Source: Paraktedonobacter sp034438135
GTDB lineage: Bacteria > Chloroflexota > Ktedonobacteria > Ktedonobacterales > Ktedonobacteraceae
Length of the DNA stretch: 5,700 bases
Reading direction: 5' to 3'
Assembly: GCA_034438135.1 (NCBI GenBank)
Contig: DAOTTL010000619.1
Span: 1 to 5,700 of the forward strand
A program made the translations under genes and the position numbers. Numbering within the stretch: the first letter of the stretch is position 1; the number at the start of each line of letters is the position of its first letter. Of the stretch, positions 1 to 5,574 are shown piece after piece. The notes under the pieces are model-generated. The model was not told the origin of the DNA. It saw only the letters and a list, made by a program, of their open reading frames with translations, and ran no database searches.

Positions 1-56
1 GGGAGGGCAGGGTCACCCGAAAAATAGTAGCGAAGATCTGTTGGTTCGACAGCCAT
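1..56 (-). CDS. N-terminal fragment of an unrecognised protein, cut by the left edge
   Basis: A minus-strand ATG at 56-54 opens a frame that stays open to the window edge and reads MAVEPTDLRYYFSGDPAL. A strong purine-rich ribosome binding site, AAGGGGG on the minus strand (61-67), sits 4 bases upstream of the ATG, and this is the main support. Only 18 codons and two extra bases are visible, so no family can be assigned and I do not propose a function. A possible -10 box (TATACT, minus strand, 150-155) lies about 95 bases upstream, with no good -35. The alternative is a chance ORF, but the start signal and the sensible residue composition make a real gene more likely than not. Confidence 0.5.
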   Translation of the reverse strand, partial: MAVEPTDLRYYFSGDPAL

Positions 57-683
57 TATTCCCCCTTACATCTATTGAAAAGGTTATTGAACAGACAAAG
101 CAGTCGTGTCTGATCTTGCAGGAGGACACAGAAAAACATCTCCCCAACTAGTATAACTCATTTCTCCTCAATTTGTTGTTTCTCTCCGGTCCTGTAATTT
201 GTCTCATCATGAACAGATAGAGCATATGCTTCTCTGAAGCATTTAGTTGTCCCCATCATATTTGAAACGCAAGAAATAAGGGGTTTCAGTAAATAGAGAG
301 ACAAGCCCTTATGACAGTCTTATTCAGTGCGTTGCCAACCCATCCGTCAGAAGATTATTTAGCTCAACATTCGAAAGAAGAGCATAATGGGCACACGAAA
401 GATCTTCAGGCCCATAAAAGCACGAGTATCTCCCACTAGAAAGCGAAAAGAGGGAGTTCCTATGGCAACGCAATCACGTGACACGCACATGGAGGCAGAA
501 CGCTTCAAAGCAGAAAAAAGAGACTTCAGGGATGCTCTCTCCCCACACGACACCCTCACATTTTGACATCTTATCCCGCCGTCAACCCTGGATTTTGAAT
601 GATTTTGATGGATTGGTAATGCCCCTGAAGAGAGGTCATGATAATGTTTGTTCAAATGGCACAAAGCGGCTTCTCAGGTTTTT
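57..683. other. Long non-coding stretch between the edge gene and the dehydrogenase operon
   Basis: I see no supportable gene in these 627 bases. The open frames present (for example 359-664 minus and 478-690 plus) have low-complexity, Cys/His/Ser/Arg-rich translations without family features and no ribosome binding site. It holds the presumed 5' region of the left-edge gene, a small hairpin ATGCTTC-TCT-GAAGCAT at 226-242, short palindromes (AGCATATGCT at 221-230, TCACGTGA at 474-481) and, at 617-635, a near copy of the arm of the hairpin that ends the operon to its right. The base composition looks more AT-rich than the flanking genes. Confidence 0.6.
617..635 (+). repeat. Extra imperfect copy of the terminator-hairpin arm
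   Basis: TAATGCCCCTGAAGAGAGG here matches TAATGCCCCGAAGAGAGG at 688-705 except for one inserted T. The complement of the same 18-mer occurs at 713-730, so the motif is present three times within 114 bases. The copies at 688 and 713 form the two arms of the perfect hairpin after the second dehydrogenase gene. This one lies about 50 bases beyond it and has no matching partner of its own nearby. Confidence 0.75.
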
Positions 684-735
684 GTCTTAATGCCCCGAAG
701 AGAGGCTGATCACCTCTCTTCGGGGCATTAAGACA
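683..735 (-). terminator. Perfect 23-bp hairpin directly after the last dehydrogenase gene
   Basis: Bases 683-705 are exactly complementary to 713-735, giving a 23-bp stem with a 7-base loop (706-712, CTGATCA). The stem core is GC-rich (GCCCCGAAGAGAGG) and the base is AT-rich. It starts 3 bases after the TAG stop of the dehydrogenase at 738-740, which is where an operon-end terminator or a 3' mRNA-protecting hairpin is expected. There is no run of Us on either strand after the stem, so it is not a textbook intrinsic terminator. I infer the terminator role from position and from the similar hairpin after the DinB-like gene. Confidence 0.7.
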
Positions 736-737
736 GG

Positions 738-1769
738 CTACTGTTGAGGAAAAATGATCACTTTGATCGCCCGCTCCTGACGGTTTTCTGATAACGCAAT
801 GCCGTCCATATAGTGAGCCAGGGGCAAACGGTGCGTTACGAGTGGCGCGACAGTTATCGTTCCCATTTCAATCAAACGCAAGGCTTGTTCAAAGTGCGCA
901 CTGGTATAGGCAAAGATGCCATGCACCGTGAGATCTTTGAGCAGAAAGATATCCGCCGGCAGGTTCAGCGTGGCTGTATCACCTGCAACCCCTGTCAGAA
1001 TAATGCGCCCTCCACGTCGGGCCAGTTGAAAGGCCAGTTGGAGTGCTGGAAGCTGTCCGGCACTCTCGTAGACAATATCCGCCCCGGTCCCATCTGTCAG
1101 CTCTTGCACGGCCTGCTGAACCTCTCGCGGACTCCCCGTCACAAAGTGCGTTGCTCCCAGTTCCAGCGCGGTCTCCTGATTGCTGGCACGACGACCAACC
1201 ACGATCAGCCTGCGAGGATGGTACTGGGCAAAGAGGCTCACACCCAGCAGTCCGAGCGTTCCCGGACCAATGATCACGACCGTTTCTCCTGGCCTGGGAT
1301 TGGCTGACTCTACTCCGTGCAACGCGCAGGCAGCAGGCTCAGTGAGCGCAGCATACTCAGCCTGGAGTTCACGTTGAAAGGGATGCAGCAGATCGGCTCG
1401 AACCGCGACCAGTTCGGCCAGTCCTCCATCGTGAGTAAACCCGAACTCATCATACTGTACGCAGAGATTGGTCGCGCCTTGCCGACAACGAGCACACATC
1501 CGGCAATAATGATGTCCCTCAACGGCCACAGGCGTTCCTGAGGGCAGCACCTCGCTGCCGGACGTGACAATTTCCGCCACCCATTCATGCCCAGGCACGA
1601 TCGGATAGCGTCCATATTCAGCAGGCCGTGTTCCGCGAAACAGGTCAAGGTCACTCCCACAGATCCCAACCGCCAGGGGACGAACCAGTACCTCACCTGC
1701 CCCAGGAACCGGCACCGGGCGTTCGCGCAACAGCACCTGACCAGGACGTTCAATTACCAGTGTACGCAC
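738..1769 (-). CDS. Zinc-dependent medium-chain dehydrogenase, probably NADP-linked (MDR superfamily)
   Basis: A 343-residue alcohol/polyol-type dehydrogenase of the medium-chain (MDR) superfamily, close in plan to threonine, sorbitol or idonate dehydrogenases; it should interconvert a secondary alcohol and a ketone in the cytoplasm. Catalytic-zinc ligands are visible as Cys37 (GICGSD), His61-Glu62 (PGHE) and Glu144 (LTEPA). The structural zinc set is Cys89, 92, 95 and 103, spaced C-x2-C-x2-C-x7-C. The Rossmann motif GPGTLG is at 168-173. The second strand ends VVGRR (190-194), with Gly-Arg-Arg where NAD enzymes carry Asp, which suggests NADP preference. I chose the GTG at 1767-1769: AAGGAG lies 9 bases upstream, and translation then begins MRTLVIERPG, a normal start for this family. 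The same frame extends upstream to an ATG at 1859, but that adds 30 residues unlike the family and lacks an RBS. It is the last gene of the TetR operon, 99 bases after the previous one. The substrate is unknown. Confidence 0.9.
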   Translation of the reverse strand: MRTLVIERPGQVLLRERPVPVPGAGEVLVRPLAVGICGSDLDLFRGTRPAEYGRYPIVPGHEWVAEIVTSGSEVLPSGTPVAVEGHHYCRMCARCRQGATNLCVQYDEFGFTHDGGLAELVAVRADLLHPFQRELQAEYAALTEPAACALHGVESANPRPGETVVIIGPGTLGLLGVSLFAQYHPRRLIVVGRRASNQETALELGATHFVTGSPREVQQAVQELTDGTGADIVYESAGQLPALQLAFQLARRGGRIILTGVAGDTATLNLPADIFLLKDLTVHGIFAYTSAHFEQALRLIEMGTITVAPLVTHRLPLAHYMDGIALSENRQERAIKVIIFPQQ

Positions 1770-1784
1770 GCATTGGTTCTCCTT
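1767..1784 (-). promoter_or_regulatory. Ribosome binding site that decides a GTG start, with an out-of-frame ATG
   Basis: On the minus strand AAGGAG (1779-1784) is followed 9 bases later by the in-frame GTG (1769-1767). An ATG at 1773-1771 lies only 5 bases after the same AAGGAG but in another frame. It would encode just seven codons before a TGA at 1752-1750, overlapping the true gene start. Confidence 0.65.
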
Positions 1785-1868
1785 GCTCTCATACACGTTT
1801 GACCTGACGAAACTGCCAGTCCTTCTCGCAGAGATGAAAAAAGACCTCTTCCTTCCCATGTGTGCGCT

Positions 1869-2918
1869 TTATGCGATTTGGAGGACGATTTTGGTCGCGG
1901 CGGCCTGTCCGCTCACCAGGTCCGCGAAAGCCTTGGCACCTTCCGCCAATGGACGCTCCTCTAGCCAGGAAGTCGCTGACGAGAACACTCCCTGGGTGAT
2001 GAGAGCGAAAGCTCTTTCAAAATCGGCACGCTCATAGGCAAAGCAACCCGTCACGGTAATCTCTTGCCGAACCAGATAATTGACGGCCAGCGGTGAAGCC
2101 TCATCATGCAAGCCAATAAAGACGACACGACCACCAGGCACAACCGCCTGGAGCGCTTGTGCGCGTGTGATTGTCGCCCCAACGGCGTCAATCACTGCAT
2201 CTACCCCTCCTGGCACAAGCTGCTTGATCTGCTGCTCTACGTTCTGCTGACTCACGTTGATGGTTTCCAGTGCTCCCCATTGACGCGCCACGGCCAGGCG
2301 TTGTTCCGAGAGATCACTGATATAGATACGCTCAATGCCCAGGGCACGGGCCGCAATCAGGCAGAATAGACCAATCGGACCTGCACCTTGAATGAGCAAA
2401 CTCTGTGCGGGATCAGCGTGAGTGAGTGAGACCGCACGCATGGAGCAAGCCAATGGTTCCGTTAAGGATGCGAGCGGTTCCGAGAGGTCCTCTGGCAGCG
2501 CATAGCACTGCCTGGCTGGCACGATGACATAGTTTGCAAAGGCTCCTGGCAGATGAGCTCCAATCAACTGCCGATTACGACAAAGGTTGGCGTACCCGGC
2601 CATGCAACGGTCACACGTCCCACAGGTAATAAGAGGGTTAAAGGTCACACGTGTCCCGGCGAGGGCAGGACTCCCGTCTGCCAGGGTGGCCTCCGTTCCC
2701 GCCACAAGTGAACCGGCTGCTTCGTGTCCCATAACCAACGGAGGCTTGCGCAAACTATTTTGGCCCAGATACCCGCTCAATTCTGATCCACAGATGCCTG
2801 CGGCTCGCACAGCGATTAAGACTTCATCAGGTGCCGGTTTGGGAACGGCTTGCCGCTGCATCTCCATCTGGCTCGGGCCGATCCAGACCAGTGCCTCCAT
2901 CTCATTTAATTGGCTCAT
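1869..2918 (-). CDS. Zinc-dependent medium-chain dehydrogenase, NAD-type (MDR superfamily)
   Basis: A 349-residue paralogue of the next gene in the operon, again of the alcohol/polyol/threonine dehydrogenase plan. Ligands of the catalytic zinc are Cys43 (GICGSE), His65-Glu66 (MGHE) and Glu154 (LTEPLAC). The structural zinc cysteines are 99, 102, 105 and 113 in the usual C-x2-C-x2-C-x7-C spacing. The nucleotide-binding loop is GAGPIG (178-183), and the second strand ends in Ser-Asp (Asp202), the acidic residue typical of NAD-dependent members. Its length is normal for the family. The ATG at 2918 follows AAAGGA with about 8 bases of spacing; Met7 would be an alternative start without a better site. 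It lies 108 bases after the TetR gene and 99 bases before the second dehydrogenase on the same strand, and no convincing promoter is visible in either gap, so one transcript is likely. The substrate cannot be named from sequence. Confidence 0.92.
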   Translation of the reverse strand: MSQLNEMEALVWIGPSQMEMQRQAVPKPAPDEVLIAVRAAGICGSELSGYLGQNSLRKPPLVMGHEAAGSLVAGTEATLADGSPALAGTRVTFNPLITCGTCDRCMAGYANLCRNRQLIGAHLPGAFANYVIVPARQCYALPEDLSEPLASLTEPLACSMRAVSLTHADPAQSLLIQGAGPIGLFCLIAARALGIERIYISDLSEQRLAVARQWGALETINVSQQNVEQQIKQLVPGGVDAVIDAVGATITRAQALQAVVPGGRVVFIGLHDEASPLAVNYLVRQEITVTGCFAYERADFERAFALITQGVFSSATSWLEERPLAEGAKAFADLVSGQAAATKIVLQIA

Positions 2919-3026
2919 GTGTTCATTCCTTTCCGTTCAGCAATGCTATGTGTACGCCTCTTCCTGTTCGTAGTCTCTCTTCAATCTGGTTCTATTTCTC
3001 CTGCTTTGACTCATTGAGAGCAGAGA

Positions 3027-3695
3027 CTATATCTTTTTCCAGTCCATCGATACCTGCGCACGAATACCCGCCAGCAGGAGTTGACACGCTTCTGCAAAAA
3101 TTTCTTCGGGTGGATACCCGTATTCAACTTCAACACTCACGCGATGCACTTCCAGGCGCACCATCATAGCTCCCACCATATTGATCAGAGCCGCAGCCAC
3201 CAGCGCTGGCTTGAGATTGGGCCGCAAAGAGCCATCTGTGATGCCCTGGTGAATCACCTTGATGACAGGATCGGGAGCACCGCCGAGCGTACGCCGCGTC
3301 AGTTCAAGAAGTCGATCAACCTCTTGCGTCCCGGTGTACATAAGGTCAAATTGCGCCAGAAAATGTAGATGCTCCGGTTGCCGGGTCCAACCTCGCTTAT
3401 AATAAGCCAGCAGGGCCACCAATTGCTCGTAGCCAGTTCCCTCTCCCTGTAAAGACTGCCACATCTCCTCCTGGCCACTTCCAAAGATCTCTTCCAGAAT
3501 AGTCCAGGCAATCTCCGACTGGTTCGGAAAGTATTGGTACACGGTAGGACGGGTGACTCTAGCTTCGCTTGCGATCTCACCCAGCGTCGTGGCCTGAATA
3601 CCCTTCTGGATAAAGAGTTTTTTCGCAGCCTCCAGAATGGTCGCCCGTTGCCGGTCTCGATGCTGTTGATAGGTCTTTTGCGGCGCTTCTTGCAT
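3027..3695 (-). CDS. TetR/AcrR-family transcriptional repressor
   Basis: A 222-residue one-component regulator, of usual length for TetR proteins. The N-terminal DNA-binding domain occupies about residues 15-63, with the classic helix-turn-helix (LGEIASEARVTRPTVYQYF, residues 38-56) and the following NQSEI. The rest is an all-helical ligand and dimer domain whose sequence does not reveal the inducer. It is the first gene of a minus-strand unit with two dehydrogenases and has a strong promoter carrying palindromes upstream, so I infer that it represses itself and the dehydrogenases until an effector, perhaps an alcohol or ketone substrate, binds. The start is uncertain: the ATG at 3695 fits the family but lacks a clear RBS; the frame also extends to a TTG at 3725 (232 residues), likewise without one. 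ATGs at 3729 and 3718 are out of frame. Confidence 0.92.
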   Translation of the reverse strand: MQEAPQKTYQQHRDRQRATILEAAKKLFIQKGIQATTLGEIASEARVTRPTVYQYFPNQSEIAWTILEEIFGSGQEEMWQSLQGEGTGYEQLVALLAYYKRGWTRQPEHLHFLAQFDLMYTGTQEVDRLLELTRRTLGGAPDPVIKVIHQGITDGSLRPNLKPALVAAALINMVGAMMVRLEVHRVSVEVEYGYPPEEIFAEACQLLLAGIRAQVSMDWKKI

Positions 3696-3836
3696 CTCTA
3701 TGCTAATACCTGCTTCATACGTCAATCATGAAAGAAAACACCACTTGACCAGTTCCTTTTGAAAAAGAGGCCTGACGCCAGGTGTCCAGAGAAAAGAGCG
3801 AGCAGGTGTCTCTTTCACAGTAGCTGACCAGTAATT

Positions 3837-3851
3837 TTTACATAGTGTAAA
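3837..3851. promoter_or_regulatory. Palindromic operator candidate 1
   Basis: TTTACA-TAG-TGTAAA is a perfect inverted repeat with 6-base arms and a 3-base centre. It lies immediately downstream of the expected transcription start of the TetR operon (about +6 to +20). It shares TAGTGTAA with the second palindrome 19 bases away, almost two helical turns, as expected for two dimer sites on one DNA face. Assignment to this TetR protein is inferred from position. Confidence 0.6.
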
Positions 3852-3862
3852 TATTTTTCTGT

Positions 3863-3880
3863 AGTGTAAGATATTACGCT
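3863..3880. promoter_or_regulatory. Palindromic operator candidate 2, overlapping the -10 box
   Basis: AGTGTAA-GATA-TTACGCT is an 18-base inverted repeat with one mismatch per arm. Its left arm is the -10 hexamer of the minus-strand promoter and the rest fills most of the promoter spacer, so a bound repressor would block RNA polymerase. It shares the half-site TAGTGTAA with operator candidate 1. Confidence 0.6.
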
Positions 3881-3891
3881 GGTTTTGTCAA
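3863..3891 (-). promoter_or_regulatory. Sigma70-type promoter of the TetR-dehydrogenase operon
   Basis: On the minus strand a perfect -35 box TTGACA (3886-3891) is followed by exactly 17 bases and a TACACT -10 box (3863-3868, 4 of 6 consensus bases). Transcription would begin near 3856, leaving a leader of about 130-160 bases before the TetR start. The two palindromes described separately cover the -10/spacer and the early transcribed region. Confidence 0.7.
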
Positions 3892-3991
3892 GGAGAGCTA
3901 ACACTGATAGGAAAGTCTATGGTACAGTAGGTTTACAACACAGTCAAACAGCAGGTGCAGATTTCTCACCGTGCTTATTTAGAGAGGTAAC

Positions 3992-4007
3992 AGGAGCAAG
4001 AAACATG
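3992..4007 (+). promoter_or_regulatory. Ribosome binding site that fixes the DinB-like start
   Basis: AGGAG at 3992-3996 stands 8 bases before the ATG at 4005-4007. The reading frame is open upstream as far as 3885, but the extra 40 residues are unlike the family and cross the TetR promoter region, so the ATG at 4005 is the start. I see no convincing promoter for this gene. The best is a weak extended -10, TGG-TACAGT at 3920-3928, with a poor -35. Confidence 0.7.
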
Positions 4008-4493
4008 AGTGCAACTCCCTCGCGTCTTCAACGCATTGCCACCCTGGAACAAAGCCCATCCATCCTTACACGCTTGACCGCTACGCTGCCAGATGCGACG
4101 CTCGATTTTCGCACTGGCCCGGATGAGTGGAGCATTCGCGAGATTATGGCCCATCTGGTGGACGATGAGATGTTCGTGATGCGCACACGGATAGAGCGTA
4201 TGATGGAGGAGGAGAATCCGACACTTCAGTCGCATGATGAGAAGAAGTGGTATACCCAGCGCAACACCTCACGCGATACCATCAACGAACTCCTGAGCGA
4301 CTTTGCGACGCAGCGTGCGGCCAGTCTGGGGATTCTCACCCTCTTGCGCGACCAGGAGTGGGTGCGTACGGCTTACCATCCTGAGTACGGTCATTTCACG
4401 GCATCGACCTGGCTTGGAAACTGGGCTGAACACGACCTGGTCCATATTCGGCAGATCGAGCAGACGATAGAGGCAGCAGGCCAACACGTCTAA
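4005..4493 (+). CDS. DinB/YfiT-superfamily metal-binding four-helix protein
   Basis: A 162-residue protein with the plan of the DinB superfamily (DinB_2-like), small four-helix bundles that usually bind a divalent metal through three histidines; some members are thiol-transferases and many are uncharacterised. Visible here are the early PDEWSIREIMAHLVDDE segment (residues 39-55), where His50 is the first presumed ligand, and the C-terminal WAEHDLVHIRQIE (140-152), whose His143 and His147 form the HxxxH pair. The complete triad implies an intact metal site. Length is normal for the family, there is no signal peptide or membrane segment, and it should be cytoplasmic. The gene is divergent from the TetR operon across a 309-base gap and convergent with the nucleotidyltransferase-like gene. 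A strong hairpin follows the stop by 6 bases, so it appears to be a single-gene unit. Its substrate is unknown. Confidence 0.88.
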   Translation: MSATPSRLQRIATLEQSPSILTRLTATLPDATLDFRTGPDEWSIREIMAHLVDDEMFVMRTRIERMMEEENPTLQSHDEKKWYTQRNTSRDTINELLSDFATQRAASLGILTLLRDQEWVRTAYHPEYGHFTASTWLGNWAEHDLVHIRQIEQTIEAAGQHV

Positions 4494-4499
4494 ACCGGC

Positions 4500-4542
4500 C
4501 TATAGCAACTCTCTGCTCACGGAGAGCAGAGGGTTGCTATAG
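4500..4542 (+). terminator. 19-bp hairpin after the DinB-like gene
   Basis: CTATAGCAACTCTCTGCTC (4500-4518) pairs with 4524-4542 around a 5-base loop. The only deviation is a T4510/G4532 pair. That is a G-U wobble in plus-strand RNA but an A-C mismatch in minus-strand RNA, so the structure favours plus-strand transcription and belongs to the DinB-like gene, whose stop ends 6 bases upstream. As with the hairpin at 683-735, no clear U-tract follows. The role as terminator is inferred from position and stability. Confidence 0.7.
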
Positions 4543-4619
4543 CCTTCCCTCTTTGAGAGATAGTGAGTGAGTTCAAGGGGTGGCTGTAAAATCTCTTGCG
4601 TATTCATACCACTTGCCAT
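4500..4619 (-). CDS. Possible 39-residue small protein downstream of the nucleotidyltransferase-like gene
   Basis: A minus-strand ATG at 4619 is preceded by an excellent ribosome binding site (GGAGG on the minus strand, 4625-4629, 5 bases away). It opens a 39-codon frame beginning MASGMNTQEILQPPLEL and ending at a TAG at 4502-4500. It starts 40 bases after the stop of the gene at 4660-5532 and could share its transcript. The last 14 residues are encoded by the complement of the DinB terminator hairpin, which is odd for a real gene and suggests either a short accidental ORF or the surviving head of a longer gene. No family recognised and no membrane segment seen. The start signal is the only strong support. 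Confidence 0.35.
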   Translation of the reverse strand: MASGMNTQEILQPPLELTHYLSKREGYSNPLLSVSRELL

Positions 4620-4659
4620 AGTTCCCTCCCTCGGACAGATACTCAGTGATGTGGAGTTA

Positions 4660-5532
4660 TTATAGCAAACCAGCATCCTGGAATGCACGTTGCATCCAGG
4701 GAAGCAGACCAAGTTGGCTCACCTGCTGTTCAACAGCAGGAACATCTAACTCTGGACCTTGCACTTTGAGCACACCAAGCAGTTCATTCCAAAGATCATC
4801 CGGTTCTTCAGTTCGCCCTCGGCTCGCGAGCTTGGCCTCTACCTGCCGAATCTCCGTTAGTGCCAGGACTGACACATCTTCGGGAGCAAGTACCGGGAAT
4901 GCAGGTTTTCCTTCAACCAGGATCAGGCGATGGATACGGGCTAACATGCTCGTTTCACCCAGATATGCCTGAGGAAACGCAACCTGGACAGAAAACAATG
5001 AGGGCAGGTGGTAATAGGTCAGAGAGCTTCTTGTCTTGAGAGCCGCTTGAATATCAGCAGCACGCACATAAAAGGCTGCTGGCAGCAATTCCTGAAGGAA
5101 GGGAGCATCTACCTTGTCCAGATTGGCCAACACATTCACTTGCAGATGTGTTTGTTGCATTCCATACAGCGAGCGGGCGAGAGAGCCAGTCAATGCGCAG
5201 GTGATACCCATGCTCTCTAACGTCTGCACGACAGGAGTAAAAGCAGCTGCAAGATCAATTCCCGCAAAGGTAGATAAGATCTGCCGCTGCATGGCAGTCT
5301 GGCGCAATTCCAGAGTGAGAGACGTCCCCAACGTCCGTTCAACGGAGAGAAACATGGCTTCCGATTCGGTTAATCCTGGCTGTGCTTGTTGGAGGACAAG
5401 GAGAGCAGGCACGCGAATAGAACGGCTCATCGATGCCGCCAGTTGAAAGCGTCTGCTTACCCCTTTTCTTCGCAAGAGCGCAATTAGAACGCGCTCGGCT
5501 TCAGGGGAAGTGTCAATTGACTGTGTTCTCAT
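4660..5532 (-). CDS. Two-part protein with a degenerate nucleotidyltransferase-like C-terminal domain
   Basis: A 290-residue cytoplasmic protein. Residues 105-285 follow the plan of small nucleotidyltransferase-fold proteins (MNT/AbiEii-like, often annotated nucleotidyltransferase): TGSLARSLYG at 115-124 is the glycine-serine loop, and LLGVLKVQGPELDV (251-264) plus LPWMQRAFQDAG (277-288) match the usual helical tail. But aligned to the common RATLDIDLVADL segment, this protein reads QTHLQVNVLANL (127-138), so the two catalytic Asp positions are Gln131 and Asn133. The third carboxylate position, in FSVQVAFP (180-187), is Gln183. It should therefore be unable to bind catalytic metal. Residues 9-80 (PEAERVLIALLRRK...) resemble a short helical protein that I recall as encoded beside such genes, so this may be a fusion. 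The ATG at 5532 has AAGGAG 8 bases upstream. The gene starts 42 bases from a CRISPR repeat and leaves little room for its own promoter. Function unknown. Confidence 0.8.
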   Translation of the reverse strand: MRTQSIDTSPEAERVLIALLRRKGVSRRFQLAASMSRSIRVPALLVLQQAQPGLTESEAMFLSVERTLGTSLTLELRQTAMQRQILSTFAGIDLAAAFTPVVQTLESMGITCALTGSLARSLYGMQQTHLQVNVLANLDKVDAPFLQELLPAAFYVRAADIQAALKTRSSLTYYHLPSLFSVQVAFPQAYLGETSMLARIHRLILVEGKPAFPVLAPEDVSVLALTEIRQVEAKLASRGRTEEPDDLWNELLGVLKVQGPELDVPAVEQQVSQLGLLPWMQRAFQDAGLL

Positions 5533-5574
5533 GGATGCCTCTCCTTGTTCATCGTGAGCGCTGGTAGATCAGCA

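Noticed and set aside
221..242. Small hairpin ATGCTTC-TCT-GAAGCAT and palindrome AGCATATGCT
   Set aside because: It is weak, isolated and not next to any gene end or promoter I can support.
359..690. Open frames on both strands (359-664 minus, 478-690 plus)
   Set aside because: Their translations look like non-coding DNA, no ribosome binding site precedes them, and no domain pattern is visible.
1770..1859. N-terminal extension of the second dehydrogenase from an ATG at 1859
   Set aside because: The 30 extra residues are unlike the family, and a good RBS with correct spacing serves the GTG at 1769 instead.
813..2973. Plus-strand frames opposite the two dehydrogenase genes
   Set aside because: They are antisense shadows of strongly recognisable MDR genes and have no family features.
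2971..3029. Inverted repeat TAGTCTCT / AGAGACTA between the TetR and first dehydrogenase genes
   Set aside because: The 43-base loop and 8-base arms make a stable or functional hairpin doubtful; no U-tract or promoter accompanies it.
3745..3767. TTGACC as a -35 box for the plus-strand DinB-like gene
   Set aside because: No acceptable -10 box occurs 15-19 bases downstream, and it lies far from the gene start.
3779..3811. Direct repeat CAGGTGTC (3779-3786 and 3804-3811) in the TetR leader
   Set aside because: Eight bases repeated once is within chance, and it is not part of a palindrome or the promoter.
3885..4004. N-terminal extension of the DinB-like protein from an ATG at 3885
   Set aside because: The added 40 residues overlap the opposite-strand promoter of the TetR operon, do not resemble the family, and AGGAG clearly marks the ATG at 4005.
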